From Clostridiales bacterium (GTDB lineage: Bacteria > Bacillota > Clostridia > SK-Y3): DNA of 64,000 bases. The stretch is from the NCBI GenBank assembly GCA_030156665.1, contig JASGMB010000002.1:51720-115719 (forward strand). Direction: 5' to 3'. Numbering within the stretch: the first letter of the stretch is position 1; each line of letters opens with the position of its first letter. A program made the position numbers and the translations under genes. Below the pieces are notes generated by a model that worked only from the letters and a program-made list of their open reading frames with translations, was not told the DNA's origin and did no database searches. Positions 1 through 9,929 of this stretch are shown here, piece by piece.

Positions 1-1
1 T

Positions 2-1072
2 TCTATAAGTGGAAGGTTGTTAAAATTGGATATATTAGGTCATGACGACCCTACTGTAATCAAAATGTTGGAAGACTTAACTGGAGTGAATGCACAAAAG
101 ATTCCTATCGATGACCCGAAAACCATGAGCATATTTACCAGTACAGAAGCGTTGGGCATTCAGCCGGAAGATATCAATAGTGAGGTTGGTACATTTGCTA
201 TTCCTGAATTTGGAACAAAGTTTGTTAGACAGATGTTAATTGATACTCGCCCCAAAACTTTTGCTGAATTAGTACGTATTAGTGGACTTTCTCACGGTAC
301 TGATGTATGGTTGAATAATGCTCAGGACTTAGTTAGAGCAGGTACGGCTACTCTTTCTGAGGTAATATGTACCCGTGACGATATCATGATTTACCTTATG
401 CATAAAGGACTTCCACCCAAACATGCATTTAAGATTATGGAAAGTGTTAGAAAAGGAAAGGGCTTAAAGGAAGAAGATGAAGCTGCTATGCGAGCAAACA
501 ATGTGCCGGAGTGGTATATAGAATCTTGTAAAAAAATCAAATACATGTTTCCAAAAGCCCATGCGGTTGCATATGTTACAATGGCTTTTAGAATAGCTTA
601 TTTTAAAGTACATTATCCTGAAGCCTTCTATACAACTTATTTTACTGTTAGAGCTGACGATTTTGATGCACAACTTATGACAAACGGTGTGGAAAAAGTA
701 AAAAGTAAAATTAAAGAATTGGAAGCCAAAGGTAATGAGATAAGTACAAAAGAGAAAAACGTATTAACAATATTAGAAGTATGTAATGAAATGTACAGTC
801 GTGGAATAAAATTTCTCCCAATTGATCTATATAAATCGGATGCGGTAAAGTTTATCAATACAAAAGAAGGAATTCTTCCACCATTAAATGCTCTTCAAGG
901 TGTTGGTATTAATGCAGCAAAAAGTATAGTTCAGGCAAGACAGGACGGAGAATTTCTTTCACTGGATGATTTGCGAATACGGGCTAAAATTAGTAAAACC
1001 GTAATTGAGACATTACAACAACAAGGATGTTTAAAAGATTTGCCTGAAAGCAGCCAACTTAGCTTATTTTAA
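2..1072 (+). CDS. polC: DNA polymerase III PolC-type, C-terminal part (cut by window edge)
   Basis: The reading frame is open from the first bases of the window, so this is the last 356 codons of a gene that begins upstream. The text matches the C-terminal part of Gram-positive replicative polymerase Pol[17 protein letters not shown] near the start, [20 protein letters not shown] in the middle, and the late fingers/C-terminal region with [11 protein letters not shown]. PolC is the main chromosomal replicase of Firmicutes and carries both polymerase and proofreading activities. It sits directly upstream of the rimP-nusA-infB cluster, which is the usual order in Clostridia and Bacilli. Polymerase catalytic aspartates lie upstream of the window. 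Identification is secure. Confidence 0.95.
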   Translation, partial: SISGRLLKLDILGHDDPTVIKMLEDLTGVNAQKIPIDDPKTMSIFTSTEALGIQPEDINSEVGTFAIPEFGTKFVRQMLIDTRPKTFAELVRISGLSHGTDVWLNNAQDLVRAGTATLSEVICTRDDIMIYLMHKGLPPKHAFKIMESVRKGKGLKEEDEAAMRANNVPEWYIESCKKIKYMFPKAHAVAYVTMAFRIAYFKVHYPEAFYTTYFTVRADDFDAQLMTNGVEKVKSKIKELEAKGNEISTKEKNVLTILEVCNEMYSRGIKFLPIDLYKSDAVKFINTKEGILPPLNALQGVGINAAKSIVQARQDGEFLSLDDLRIRAKISKTVIETLQQQGCLKDLPESSQLSLF

Positions 1073-1144
1073 TAGTTTGAGTCTAAATAATCGATAACAA
1101 AGAGATATAGTCACAGAAGCACAAAGATAGATGATTAATTTTTA

Positions 1145-1173
1145 TTGCTAATTTTGTGAAAGAGTGGTATAAT
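1145..1173 (+). promoter_or_regulatory. SigA-type promoter for rimP operon
   Basis: TTGCTA at 1145-1150 and a perfect TATAAT at 1168-1173 are separated by exactly 17 bases. Transcription would start near 1180 and produce a leader of about 235 nt before rimP. It is the only good promoter in the 343-base gap between polC and rimP, so it probably drives rimP and, by readthrough, nusA onward. Confidence 0.7.
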
Positions 1174-1205
1174 AAGTACTGGTGTAAACAAATACTTTTT
1201 AATCT

Positions 1206-1236
1206 CGGAAGAGTGGGTGAGTATCCCACTCTTTCG
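1206..1236 (+). promoter_or_regulatory. leader hairpin upstream of rimP
   Basis: A 12-base-pair stem (AAGAGTGGG at 1209-1217 pairs with CCCACTCTT at 1225-1233, extended by three outer pairs including one wobble) encloses a 7-nt loop. It lies just downstream of the promoter and is not followed by a U-run, so it is not a convincing terminator. The remaining leader to the rimP start is very AT-rich without other strong structure. It is probably an RNA leader element, with function unknown. Confidence 0.5.
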
Positions 1237-1415
1237 CATTATTTGTAATGATAATAAAAAATATAAAGCATGATGTGAACGATACACTATTTGGATAAGA
1301 AATAAATTACATGGATGTAGAGAATAATAATAAAATAAAATATTTAAAATTCGGAAAAATATTAAAAATTTTTATAAGTTGTTCTTAATTATTTAGTACA
1401 GAAAGGCGGAGAAAA

Positions 1416-1886
1416 ATGGCCAAATCAAAAATTGTAGATATTGTGGAAGAATTAGCACAACCTATTGCTGAAAAAAATAATTGTGAAATAGTAGATGTAG
1501 AATTTAAAAAGGAAGGTGCAAATTGGTTTTTAAGAATTTTTATTGATAAAGATGAGGGAATAACAATAGATGATTGTGAAGCGGTAAGCAAAGAAATTAG
1601 TGATAAATTAGATGAGGTGGACCCTATTGAACAGAGTTATTTTTTAGAGGTGTCTTCACCGGGAATAAATAGACCTCTAAAAAAAGACAAAGATTTTCTC
1701 AAGTTTTTAGATCATAAAATTGAAATAAAATTATATGAGGCTATGAACGGTACGAAATTGTTAAGAGGGGTATTGGAATCGTATCATGATGGAATCATCA
1801 CCATTAAACTTGAAGAAGGGAATATAGTAGAAATCGCTAAAGAAAAGGCTGCTCAAGTGATACTAGCAGATGATTTAGATATGTAG
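1416..1886 (+). CDS. rimP: ribosome maturation factor RimP
   Basis: A 156-residue protein of normal RimP (YlxS) length. Typical features are the N-terminal alpha-beta domain with GANWFLRIFIDKDEGITIDDC, then LEVSSPGINRPLKK, which is the family signature, and a C-terminal Sm-like beta domain. RimP assists assembly of the 30S subunit. AGAAAGGCGG lies about 6 bases before the ATG. It is first in the classic rimP-nusA-rnpM-L7Ae-infB-rbfA order, separated from nusA by a 213-base gap. No anomaly seen. Confidence 0.95.
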   Translation: MAKSKIVDIVEELAQPIAEKNNCEIVDVEFKKEGANWFLRIFIDKDEGITIDDCEAVSKEISDKLDEVDPIEQSYFLEVSSPGINRPLKKDKDFLKFLDHKIEIKLYEAMNGTKLLRGVLESYHDGIITIKLEEGNIVEIAKEKAAQVILADDLDM

Positions 1887-2099
1887 TAAAATTTTATTAA
1901 TCATTTGATAAAGGATTATATAATAGGATAAATATTAGTAGTTTGACGGAAAATGTATAATTACCTTTTAAGGTGATTTTCATTGTTTTATAAATTTATC
2001 ATTAGGAAATTTTATCATCAAATGTTTTACAGACTTAGTTGAATTGTTTACTAGTGTTATTTTAAAGTTTGTATAAAACTTAATAGGGGAGGGAAAAAA

Positions 2100-3065
2100 A
2101 TGAATGCTGAATTTATTGGGGCATTAGAACAGATAGAAAAAGAAAAGAACATAAGTAAGGAAGTACTAATTGATGCTATTGAGGCTGCACTTATTTCTGC
2201 ATATAAAAGAAATTTTGGTTCATCTCAAAATGTTTCAGTAAATATAGATAGGATTACAGGAGAAGTTAGAGTGTATGCTAACAAAAGGGTGGTTGAAGTA
2301 CCTGAAAATGATTTAACTGAAATAAGCCTTGGGGACGCCCGCAATATCAGTGAAAAATATGATATTGGTGATGTTGTTGAAATAGAGGTAACCCCTAAAA
2401 AATTTGGTAGAATTGCAGCGCAGACAGCAAAACAAGTTGTAGTACAACGTATAAGGGAAGCTGAAAGAGGAATAATTTATGATGAATTTTTTAGCAAACA
2501 AAATGATATTGTAACTGGGATTGTAGTTCCTGGTGAGACATATAATTTCAATGACAGAATTAAAGTTTATGTTATAGAAGTTAAGAAAACCACTAAAGGG
2601 CCACAAGTGTTAATTTCTCGAACTCACCCAGGACTGATTAAAAGACTTTTTGAAAAGGAAGTTCCCGAAATTTATGATGGCATTGTTGAGATAAAAAGTA
2701 TATCCAGGGAACCCGGATCGAGAACTAAAATTGCCGTTCATTCTATTGATCCTAATGTTGATCCGGTAGGTGCTTGCGTGGGACAAAAAGGTAATAGAGT
2801 TCAAGTGATTGTTGATGAGCTGCGAGGTGAAAAAATAGATATAGTAAAATGGAGCTCTGATCCTTCAGAATATATTTCCGCAAGTTTAAGTCCTGCCAAA
2901 GTGCTGCAGGTAGAAATAAATGAATCAGAAAAGTCTGCCAAAGTTATTGTTCCTGATTATCAGCTGTCGTTAGCTATTGGAAAAGAAGGACAAAATGCCA
3001 GATTAGCAGCGAAATTAACAGGGTGGAAAATTGATATAAAGAGTGAATCTCAAAGCAATGAATAA
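2100..3065 (+). CDS. nusA: transcription termination/antitermination factor NusA
   Basis: A 321-residue NusA with the expected order of domains. The N-terminal RNA-polymerase-binding domain spans about residues 1-125 (begins MNAEFIGALEQIEKEK). It is followed by an S1 domain (about 130-200), then KH1 with VGACVGQKGNRVQ and KH2 with LAIGKEGQNARLAAKLTGWK. It lacks the acidic repeats of E. coli NusA, as is normal in Firmicutes. It binds elongating RNA polymerase and modulates pausing, termination and rRNA antitermination. GGGGAGGG precedes the ATG. Confidence 0.95.
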   Translation: MNAEFIGALEQIEKEKNISKEVLIDAIEAALISAYKRNFGSSQNVSVNIDRITGEVRVYANKRVVEVPENDLTEISLGDARNISEKYDIGDVVEIEVTPKKFGRIAAQTAKQVVVQRIREAERGIIYDEFFSKQNDIVTGIVVPGETYNFNDRIKVYVIEVKKTTKGPQVLISRTHPGLIKRLFEKEVPEIYDGIVEIKSISREPGSRTKIAVHSIDPNVDPVGACVGQKGNRVQVIVDELRGEKIDIVKWSSDPSEYISASLSPAKVLQVEINESEKSAKVIVPDYQLSLAIGKEGQNARLAAKLTGWKIDIKSESQSNE

Positions 3066-3148
3066 TTAAAATCAGATATATTTCATTAAAGATTTAAAGA
3101 TATTTACAAATTTTTAAAAATTGGGTAGTAGTTCTCGGAGGTGATATT

Positions 3149-3427
3149 TTGCAAAAGAAAAGAAAGATACCTCTTCGAATGTGTTTAGGCTGTCAGGAGA
3201 TGAAACCGAAAAAAGAACTTATACGAGTAGTAAAAAATCAAGATGGAGAAATATCTATTGATTTTAGAGGAAAAAAGCCTGGGCGAGGAGCTTATATTTG
3301 TAACAACATAGAATGTTTTCAAAAAGCTCGTAAAGGTAAAAAATTTGAAAGAGCTTTTTCACAAGCAATTGATCATGAGATTTACCAGCAATTAGAAATA
3401 GAACTGAGTGAAAATAATGGATCATAA
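3149..3427 (+). CDS. rnpM: YlxR/RnpM family RNA-binding protein
   Basis: A 92-residue protein with the YlxR signature RMCLGCQEMKPKKELIRVV and the downstream GRGAYIC motif. The family folds as a small RNA-binding domain, and the B. subtilis member has been described as a modulator of RNase P (RnpM). The start is TTG, chosen because GGAGGT lies 6 bases upstream and no ATG is available. The 3' end overlaps the next gene by 11 to 20 bases depending on that gene's start, which implies translational coupling. Confidence 0.9.
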   Translation: MQKKRKIPLRMCLGCQEMKPKKELIRVVKNQDGEISIDFRGKKPGRGAYICNNIECFQKARKGKKFERAFSQAIDHEIYQQLEIELSENNGS

Positions 3428-3737
3428 GTTATACGCAATGATTGGTTTGGCTCAAAAAGCAGGGAAAGTGGTTTCTGGCGAAGATGGCAGTGCACGTGAT
3501 ATCAAAACGGGAAAAAGCATGCTTGTAGTTATTGCCAAAGATAGTTCTGGTAATACAAAAAAGCAGTTTAAAAATATGTGTGTACACAGAAATATACCAT
3601 TCATTGAGTTTGGAACAAAGGAACAGTTAGGTAAATTTGTTGGTAAAGATTACCGAGCAGTTTTATCAATTCGAGATTCGGGTTTTGCAAAGTCAATAAG
3701 TGTTTTATATAATGAAAAGTTAAGCGGGGGTGAATAG
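3408..3737 (+). CDS. ylxQ: L7Ae-like ribosomal protein YlxQ
   Basis: A protein of 106 to 109 residues of the L7Ae/L30e/S12e/Gadd45 fold. The start [21 protein letters not shown] and a GNTKKQF motif are typical for YlxQ, a kink-turn RNA-binding protein of unclear role in Firmicutes. Either the GTG at 3408 or the ATG at 3417 can be the start. The ATG begins the conserved sequence and I favour it. It lies between rnpM and infB as in other Firmicutes. Confidence 0.88.
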   Translation: MKIMDHKLYAMIGLAQKAGKVVSGEDGSARDIKTGKSMLVVIAKDSSGNTKKQFKNMCVHRNIPFIEFGTKEQLGKFVGKDYRAVLSIRDSGFAKSISVLYNEKLSGGE

Positions 3738-3738
3738 T

Positions 3739-6009
3739 TTGTCTAAACCTAGAGTTTATCAAATTGCCAAAGATTTAAATGTTTCTAGTAAGGATATTGT
3801 GGAGAAATTGCATGATTTTGACGTAGATATTAAAAATCATATGAGTACATTAGAGGATAGGGATATTGATTTAATTTTAGAAATTTTTACACAACAGTAC
3901 GATGAAAACCATAAGCAAAATTCTCATAAAAAGCAGGAAAAGGATGTTCAAAAGCATAATGAGCATAATCACTTGCAAGACCGCAAAACAGGTTACGATA
4001 ATAAAAGGGCTAATGATATACGACCAATGAATGATAAAAAAACATCTAAAGGGAAATATTACGATACACGGCCAAACGTTGTTGATTTAGATAAATTAGA
4101 TAATGATAAAATTGAAGATTTAGTGCCTAATCAAATTAAGGACCATGGTGCTATGCGTCAAAAAATTAAAAAAGGTGGCGGTAAATCAAAAAAAGATAAA
4201 GATAAGACTTTTGATGAAAAGTTAAATAAAATTCAATCAAAGGAAAAAAAAGCTAAAAAAGAATCTTTAGAGATCATAATTGGTGACAATATAACTGTAG
4301 GAGAATTGGCTAAGAAATTAAAAAAACCTACTGCAGAGGTAATTAAAAAGTTAATAACGCTTGGTATAATGGCGACAGTTAATCAGGAAATCGATTTTGA
4401 TACTGCTTCTTTAATAGCAGAAGATTTTGGTGCTAAAGTTGAAAAAGAAATAGTTGTAACGGAAGAAGATAGGCTATTTAATGATGTAGAAGACGATCCA
4501 TCCCAATTAAAACCACGCTCTCCTATAGTTGTTGTAATGGGTCATGTTGACCATGGAAAAACTTCTTTGCTTGATGCGATTAGGGAGTCAAACGTTACTG
4601 CTACGGAGGCTGGAGGAATTACTCAGCATATCGGTGCTTCTCGAGTTAAAATTCATGGTCAAGAAATTACATTCTTAGATACTCCAGGCCATGAAGCTTT
4701 TACAACTATGAGAGCAAGAGGAGCACAGGTTACCGATATAGCAATATTGGTTGTTGCTGCCGACGATGGTATTATGCCACAGACAATTGAAGCAATTAAT
4801 CATGCGAAAGCTGCGAATGTAAATATAATTGTTGCAATTAACAAAATGGATAAAGAAGGTGCAAATCCTGATAGAGTAAAACAAGAGCTTACAGAATACG
4901 GATTGGTTCCCGAAGAATGGGGTGGCGATACCATCTGTGTTCCTGTCTCTGCCTTAAAAAGAGAAGGAATAGATCACTTATTGGAAATGATACTTCTTGT
5001 AGCAGAGATGCAGGAGCTGAAAGCAAATCCGGATAGATTAGCCAAAGGTACAGTAATTGAAGCACGCTTAGATAAGGGAAGAGGTCCAGTTGCAACTGTC
5101 TTAGTTCAAAATGGTACATTAAAGATCGGTGATATACTAGTAGCAGGAACTGCTGTAGGTAGAGTTAGAGCAATGATGGATGATAAAGGACAAAGAGTGA
5201 AAAAGGCAGGTCCTTCTATTCCGGTGGAGATACTTGGGTTATCCGAAGTACCTGATGCAGGAGATATTTTCTATGCAGTAGAGGATGAGAAAAAAGCACG
5301 TGAAGTTGTTGAGAAACGAAAAGAAAAGATTAAAGAAGAACAATTTAAAGCACAACATAAAGTGTCTTTAGATGATTTATTTGATCAAATAAAAGAAGGT
5401 CAGGTAAAAGAACTTAATATTATTATCAAAGCTGATGTTCAGGGTTCAGTAGAAGCTGTTAAGCAATCGTTGGAAAAATTGAGCAATGATGAGGTACGCG
5501 TTAAGACTATTCACGGAGGTGTTGGTGCTATCACAGAATCGGATGTTATGTTAGCAGCAGCGTCTAATGCTATTATTATTGGTTTTAATGTACGGCCTGA
5601 TTCCGGTGCAAGGTCATCCGCTGAACAACAGGAAGTAGAAATTCGCTTGTATAGAATTATATATGATGCGATAGAAGATATGGAAGCTGCAATGAAAGGT
5701 ATGCTTGATCCGAAATATAAGGAATTGGTTATCGGGCATGCAGAGGTCAGAGCGATTTTTAAAGTTTCCGGGGTTGGAACGATAGCAGGTTGTTACGTAA
5801 CAGATGGAAAGATTAGTAGAAATGCAGAAGTTAGGGTTGTAAGAGATGGTATTGTCATACATGAAGGCAAATTAGCGTCATTAAAGAGATTTAAAGATGA
5901 TACAAAAGAAGTTGCTTCCGGCTATGAATGTGGTATAGGCATAGAAAGATTTAATAATATCAAAGATGGTGATGTCATTGAGTGTTTTATCATGGAAGAA
6001 GTCCGATAG
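3739..6009 (+). CDS. infB: translation initiation factor IF-2
   Basis: A 756-residue IF-2. The N-terminal IF2_N-type helix ([20 protein letters not shown]) is followed by a lysine-rich charged linker, a second IF2_N domain near residues 180-230, and the G domain. The G domain shows GHVDHGKT at 268-275, DTPGH and NKMD. Beta-barrel domains and the fMet-tRNA-binding C2 domain follow. The TTG at 3739 is preferred over the GTG at 3730 because GGGGGTGA lies at the right distance only from the TTG. It delivers initiator tRNA to the 30S subunit. Confidence 0.96.
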   Translation: MSKPRVYQIAKDLNVSSKDIVEKLHDFDVDIKNHMSTLEDRDIDLILEIFTQQYDENHKQNSHKKQEKDVQKHNEHNHLQDRKTGYDNKRANDIRPMNDKKTSKGKYYDTRPNVVDLDKLDNDKIEDLVPNQIKDHGAMRQKIKKGGGKSKKDKDKTFDEKLNKIQSKEKKAKKESLEIIIGDNITVGELAKKLKKPTAEVIKKLITLGIMATVNQEIDFDTASLIAEDFGAKVEKEIVVTEEDRLFNDVEDDPSQLKPRSPIVVVMGHVDHGKTSLLDAIRESNVTATEAGGITQHIGASRVKIHGQEITFLDTPGHEAFTTMRARGAQVTDIAILVVAADDGIMPQTIEAINHAKAANVNIIVAINKMDKEGANPDRVKQELTEYGLVPEEWGGDTICVPVSALKREGIDHLLEMILLVAEMQELKANPDRLAKGTVIEARLDKGRGPVATVLVQNGTLKIGDILVAGTAVGRVRAMMDDKGQRVKKAGPSIPVEILGLSEVPDAGDIFYAVEDEKKAREVVEKRKEKIKEEQFKAQHKVSLDDLFDQIKEGQVKELNIIIKADVQGSVEAVKQSLEKLSNDEVRVKTIHGGVGAITESDVMLAAASNAIIIGFNVRPDSGARSSAEQQEVEIRLYRIIYDAIEDMEAAMKGMLDPKYKELVIGHAEVRAIFKVSGVGTIAGCYVTDGKISRNAEVRVVRDGIVIHEGKLASLKRFKDDTKEVASGYECGIGIERFNNIKDGDVIECFIMEEVR

Positions 6010-6126
6010 CTAATTTAGCTATAGAATTGAAGTTATAGATGATAATGCATAAATGGAATATGTGCTGCTAATTTCCAAGGAATCTATTAACTAAAAAGGG
6101 GTTCTTAAAACAGGAAGGTGAATTAG

Positions 6127-6510
6127 ATGTCCTATAATAGAATAAATAGAATTAGTGAAGAAATAAAAAAAGAACTTAGTGAGATTATAAGAGAACTGAA
6201 AGACCCTCGAATTCCAGCAATGACTAGCGTGATATTAGTGGATGTGACGAGGGATTTAAGGTATGCGAAAGTTTATATTAGCGTAATGGGAACTCAAGAA
6301 CAACAGAATAATGCTATTGCTGGATTAAAAAGTGCTGCTGGGTTTATTCGTAAGGAAATAGGCAGAAGAGTTCAACTTAGGTACACTCCTGAGTTTACAT
6401 TTGTACTTGACGAGTCTATTGAGCATGGAGCTCATATCTCTAAATTGCTTCACGAGATTTTACCATCAAAAGGAGAATCAGCTGAACATGACACTAAACG
6501 AAATAGCTGA
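6127..6510 (+). CDS. rbfA: ribosome-binding factor A
   Basis: A 127-residue RbfA with RINRISEEIKKELSEIIRELKDPR at the N-terminus and a type II KH domain ending RYTPEFTFVLDESIEHG. RbfA binds the 30S platform during late maturation. ATG follows GGAAGGTG. The last 23 bases overlap nrnA in another frame, so the two are likely co-translated. Confidence 0.94.
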   Translation: MSYNRINRISEEIKKELSEIIRELKDPRIPAMTSVILVDVTRDLRYAKVYISVMGTQEQQNNAIAGLKSAAGFIRKEIGRRVQLRYTPEFTFVLDESIEHGAHISKLLHEILPSKGESAEHDTKRNS

Positions 6511-7462
6511 AATAATAAAAGCAAGGTCCAATATTGCAATTCTTCCTCATATTCATCCTGATGGAGATTGCATAGGATCTTCTTTTGCACTTTTATTAGC
6601 ATTGCAAATGTTAAAAAAAGAAGTAACAGTCGTTTTAGAAGAAAATATTCCTCAAGTATATTCCTTTTTAACAGGAAAATATGTTAAATTAAGTGATCTA
6701 CCTTCAAATACTAAGTTTGATATGGTTATATGTTTGGATAGTGGAGATGAACATCGACTGAATCATCGTATCGACTTATTTAATAGCAGTGATGTTACAC
6801 TCAATATTGACCATCATATAAGCAATACAATGTATGCGAAGTATAATTATGTAGATAGTGCTTCATCGGCAACTGGAGAAATCGTTTATGATATTATTAA
6901 TTTATTAGGTGTAACAATAGATAAGGATATTGCTGTTAATCTTTATGTAGCTATTTCTACTGATACCGGTGGTTTTAAATATAGCAATACAACTTCAAAA
7001 ACACATAGGATTATTGCTGAACTTTTAGAAACAAATATCAATATAGCAGAAATTAATAGAAGAATTTTTGATACAGTTTCACTGGAAAAATTAAAACTCA
7101 CTGCTACAGCGATTGATTGGATTGAGTTTTATGAAAATAATAAAATAGCAGCTATTGCATTGCCCTATGACATTATACAGAAAGAAGGATTGAGTGACGA
7201 AGACAGCGATGGATTGGCAAATCTTCCGCGAAATATTGAAGGGGTAGAAGTAGGATTATTATTTAAAGAAAAAGAACCCGGTGAAATAAAAGTCAGTTTT
7301 CGTTCCAACCAATATGTTGATGTTTCAAAAATTGCTATTTCTTTTGGGGGAGGCGGTCATAAAAGAGCAAGTGGCTGTACCTTGCATATGGATATGATTG
7401 AAGCAAAAAAGCAGGTCATTGAAAGTGTGAAGCAGACCATTAAGCAAGAGGTTGAAAAGTGA
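6488..7462 (+). CDS. nrnA: DHH/DHHA1 oligoribonuclease NrnA
   Basis: A 324-residue bifunctional oligoribonuclease and pAp phosphatase. DHH motifs are clear: HIHPDGDCIGS (motif I), CLDSGDEHR (II), NIDHHISN (III), STDTGG (IV), and the DHHA1 glycine-rich motif FGGGGHKRASGC near the C-terminus. It degrades nanoRNA of 2-5 nt and dephosphorylates pAp. The ATG at 6488 is chosen because AAAGGAGA lies about 11 bases upstream and the conserved region starts there. It overlaps rbfA and touches truB. Confidence 0.93.
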   Translation: MTLNEIAEIIKARSNIAILPHIHPDGDCIGSSFALLLALQMLKKEVTVVLEENIPQVYSFLTGKYVKLSDLPSNTKFDMVICLDSGDEHRLNHRIDLFNSSDVTLNIDHHISNTMYAKYNYVDSASSATGEIVYDIINLLGVTIDKDIAVNLYVAISTDTGGFKYSNTTSKTHRIIAELLETNINIAEINRRIFDTVSLEKLKLTATAIDWIEFYENNKIAAIALPYDIIQKEGLSDEDSDGLANLPRNIEGVEVGLLFKEKEPGEIKVSFRSNQYVDVSKIAISFGGGGHKRASGCTLHMDMIEAKKQVIESVKQTIKQEVEK

Positions 7463-8370
7463 TGGATGGTATTTTAAATGTTCTTAAACCAAGTGGTATG
7501 ACCTCCCATGATGTAGTTAGTTATATTAGGAAATGTACACGTATAAAAAAAGTTGGGCATACAGGAACGTTAGATCCGGGTGCTACAGGTGTTTTACCAA
7601 TATGCATTGGAAAAGCAACAAAGACAGTGGAACTGTTATCTGATTATGACAAAGAATATAGAGCAGAACTGAAGTTGGGAATTGTAACTGATACCCAGGA
7701 TAGTTTTGGTCAGATTTTAAGCAAAAGAAAGGTTAATATTTCCAGGGAAATGTTAGAAAAAGTAATTTTAAATTTTAAAGGAACAATAGAACAGATTCCT
7801 CCAATGTATTCTGCTATCAAAATAAAAGGACAAAAATTATATGAATTAGCTAGAAGAGGTATAGAAATAGAAAGAAAACCAAGACAAGTTAAAATTTATG
7901 ATATAAAGATTATTGATGTTGATTTAGTGAGTAACACTGTCTTACTAAATATCAGATGTTCTAAAGGTACATATATCAGAACTTTGTGTTTTGATATTGG
8001 TGAAAAATTAGGATGTGGAGCATATATGTCTTTTCTTTTAAGGACTAAGAGTGGAAATTTTACGCTGGAAGAATCAATCACTATTGACACAATTGAACAA
8101 TATTCCCAAGCCAATAAGTTAAATGAGTTATTAGTGCCTATTGATGAGGTATTTTCTTATTTTCCTTCTATCATTGTAAATGCTGATGTTGAAAAAAAAG
8201 TTGTGAATGGTAATGAAATTCCAATAGATTTAATAAGTGGCCGAGGTGCATTAGAAGAAGGAGTGACATATAGAGTTTATAATCATCAGGATGTATTTTT
8301 GTGTCTCTCAAAAGTAATTAAAAAACCAAATAAACGTTTATTTCTTAAATTGGTTAAAAGTTTTTTTTGA
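7462..8370 (+). CDS. truB: tRNA pseudouridine(55) synthase TruB
   Basis: A 302-residue TruB that makes the universal pseudouridine 55 in the T-loop of tRNA. Signatures are GILNVLKPSGMTSHDVV, KVGHTGTLDPGATGVLP (contains the catalytic aspartate) and IPPMYSAIKIKGQKLYELAR. The ATG overlaps the nrnA stop as TGATG; a GTG three bases earlier is the alternative. A C-terminal PUA-like segment is present. Confidence 0.94.
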   Translation: MDGILNVLKPSGMTSHDVVSYIRKCTRIKKVGHTGTLDPGATGVLPICIGKATKTVELLSDYDKEYRAELKLGIVTDTQDSFGQILSKRKVNISREMLEKVILNFKGTIEQIPPMYSAIKIKGQKLYELARRGIEIERKPRQVKIYDIKIIDVDLVSNTVLLNIRCSKGTYIRTLCFDIGEKLGCGAYMSFLLRTKSGNFTLEESITIDTIEQYSQANKLNELLVPIDEVFSYFPSIIVNADVEKKVVNGNEIPIDLISGRGALEEGVTYRVYNHQDVFLCLSKVIKKPNKRLFLKLVKSFF

Positions 8371-8382
8371 GGTGAAAAACAT

Positions 8383-9342
8383 ATGGAAATCATATTTTCG
8401 AGAGATAAACATCATATAGATACATCTAAAGGAATGGGGATAGTATTAGGTAATTTTGATGGTGTGCATTTAGGTCATGTGGAACTAATAAAACGCGTTA
8501 TAAATACATGTAAAAAAAATAATTTAAAATCAATGCTTTACACTTTCAGTAATCATCCTGAAAATATAATAGCAGGAAAAATAGTAATTCCACTGATTAC
8601 TACCAATCGAATAAAGGCAAAAATACTTGCAGCATACGATTTGAATTATTTATATTTTGATGAATTTAATGAATCTTTAATGAAAATGAATCCTATAGAT
8701 TTTGTAGAAAAAGTTCTGGTGGATCAATTTAATGTTAAAGCAGTGACTGTAGGATTTCATTATCATTTTGGTTATCAAGGAAAAGGGGATGCAAATTTAC
8801 TGCGAATATTAGGCAGAGAGTATGGCTTTGGAGTTGACGTTGTAGAACCTGTTAAGCTTGGAGACACTATTGTCAGCAGTACCGTTATAAGAAATTTAAT
8901 AAAAGAGGGAAATGTAGAACAGGCTTCAAAATTTTTGGGTAGAAAGTATACCATCTCAGGGAAAGTAGTAAGAGGGAAAAATTTGGGAAATAAGATAGGC
9001 TTTCCTACTATTAATTTACTTCCCAATGACTACTTAGTTCTTCCTTCAAAGGGTGTATATATTACCAATACAATCATTAATGATTGTATATTTTACAGTG
9101 TCACCAATGTTGGAGAAAATCCTACTATTGACGAAGATGGCATTCGTATTGAAACTCATGTGCTGAATTTTAAAGGTGATTTGTACGATAGTGATGTAGC
9201 AGTTCAGTTTATAAAAAAGATACGGGATGAAAAGAAGTTTAATAGTATCAGTGATTTATCTAAACAAATTGCAAAAGATGTGCAATTTACATATGAATAT
9301 TTTAATTGCAAAGGTATTTACAACAAAATTAATATGTGTTAG
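8383..9342 (+). CDS. ribF: bifunctional riboflavin kinase/FAD synthetase
   Basis: A 319-residue RibF with an N-terminal FMN adenylyltransferase domain (GNFDGVHLGH, then VGFHYHFG and the SSTVIRNLI loop) and a C-terminal flavokinase domain (GRKYTISGKVVRGKNLG, GFPTINL). It converts riboflavin to FMN and FAD. ATG follows GAGGTG, 12 bases after truB. The rpsO promoter lies within its last codons. Confidence 0.94.
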   Translation: MEIIFSRDKHHIDTSKGMGIVLGNFDGVHLGHVELIKRVINTCKKNNLKSMLYTFSNHPENIIAGKIVIPLITTNRIKAKILAAYDLNYLYFDEFNESLMKMNPIDFVEKVLVDQFNVKAVTVGFHYHFGYQGKGDANLLRILGREYGFGVDVVEPVKLGDTIVSSTVIRNLIKEGNVEQASKFLGRKYTISGKVVRGKNLGNKIGFPTINLLPNDYLVLPSKGVYITNTIINDCIFYSVTNVGENPTIDEDGIRIETHVLNFKGDLYDSDVAVQFIKKIRDEKKFNSISDLSKQIAKDVQFTYEYFNCKGIYNKINMC

Positions 9343-9345
9343 AAT
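9317..9345 (+). promoter_or_regulatory. SigA-type promoter for rpsO
   Basis: TTTACA at 9317-9322 and TAGAAT at 9340-9345 are spaced by 17 bases and overlap the end of ribF. The predicted start near 9352 gives a leader of about 90 nt before rpsO. Confidence 0.65.
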
Positions 9346-9351
9346 ACATGA

Positions 9352-9432
9352 TGTTACAGGTATACTAAACCTGATGCTAGGATATGGGAATCACCTACCC
9401 TTTTCTTAGCTGCAGGGGATTTTATTTGAGGA
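9352..9432 (+). promoter_or_regulatory. possible S15-responsive rpsO leader
   Basis: The leader between the promoter and the rpsO ribosome binding site has short complementary blocks: CAGG/CCTG around 9358-9373 and GGG/CCC around 9387-9401. rpsO mRNAs in several bacteria, including Bacillus relatives, carry leaders bound by S15 for autoregulation. The position fits, but I cannot confirm the fold. Confidence 0.35.
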
Positions 9433-9443
9433 GGTGAACGAAT

Positions 9444-9707
9444 ATGTTAAAAGAAGTAAAACAATCTATTATTGATACTTATAAACTCCATGAGAATGAT
9501 ACAGGTTCTCCGGAGGTTCAAATTGCTTTACTTACAGAGAGAATTAATCATTTAAATGAGCATCTAAAAATACACAAAAAAGATCATCACTCTAGAAGAG
9601 GTCTTCTAAAAATGGTTGGTCAACGTAGAGGACTGCTTAATTATTTGATGAAAAAAGATATTGAAAGATATCGTGAGATTATTGCTAAACTAAATCTAAG
9701 AAAATAA
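9444..9707 (+). CDS. rpsO: 30S ribosomal protein S15
   Basis: An 87-residue S15 with the canonical sequence ([41 protein letters not shown]). It binds 16S rRNA and is an early assembly protein. GAGGAGGTGA precedes the ATG. It has its own promoter and is followed by a strong hairpin, so it can be monocistronic, with pnp next as in many bacteria. Confidence 0.97.
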   Translation: MLKEVKQSIIDTYKLHENDTGSPEVQIALLTERINHLNEHLKIHKKDHHSRRGLLKMVGQRRGLLNYLMKKDIERYREIIAKLNLRK

Positions 9708-9709
9708 TG

Positions 9710-9737
9710 ATAAATGAGCGGATTACCGCTCATTTAT
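9710..9737 (+). terminator. hairpin terminator after rpsO
   Basis: A perfect 12-bp stem (ATAAATGAGCGG with CCGCTCATTTAT) closes a 4-nt ATTA loop immediately after rpsO. The U-tract is short, so termination may be partial. Confidence 0.65.
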
Positions 9738-9833
9738 TGTATGTTGATACTGTGTATAATAAACGATATGTTAGAAGATACTACTATTACTAATTAATAA
9801 AAATATTACTAGTAGTATTTTGTTTAAATGTTT

Positions 9834-9929
9834 GTAGCTATTAGTAATTAGCCATTAGATTTGCACTTTATATAGATAGTGTAGTGATGATATAAAGTGT
9901 AAATCTAAGTGCTAAAAACTAATAGCTAC
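9834..9929. repeat. 96-bp near-perfect inverted repeat (hairpin) between rpsO and pnp
   Basis: Two 40-base arms (9834-9873 and 9890-9929) are reverse complements with about five mismatches and flank a 16-nt centre. A smaller palindrome built around ATACTACTA and TAGTAGTAT lies just upstream near 9780-9820. The rest of the 300-base gap contains no gene. It may be a miniature mobile or palindromic repeat or an mRNA stability/processing structure ahead of pnp. Confidence 0.6.

Noticed and set aside
1943..1961. promoter for nusA (TTGACG...TATAAT)
   Set aside because: Only 7 bases separate the two boxes, too few for SigA.
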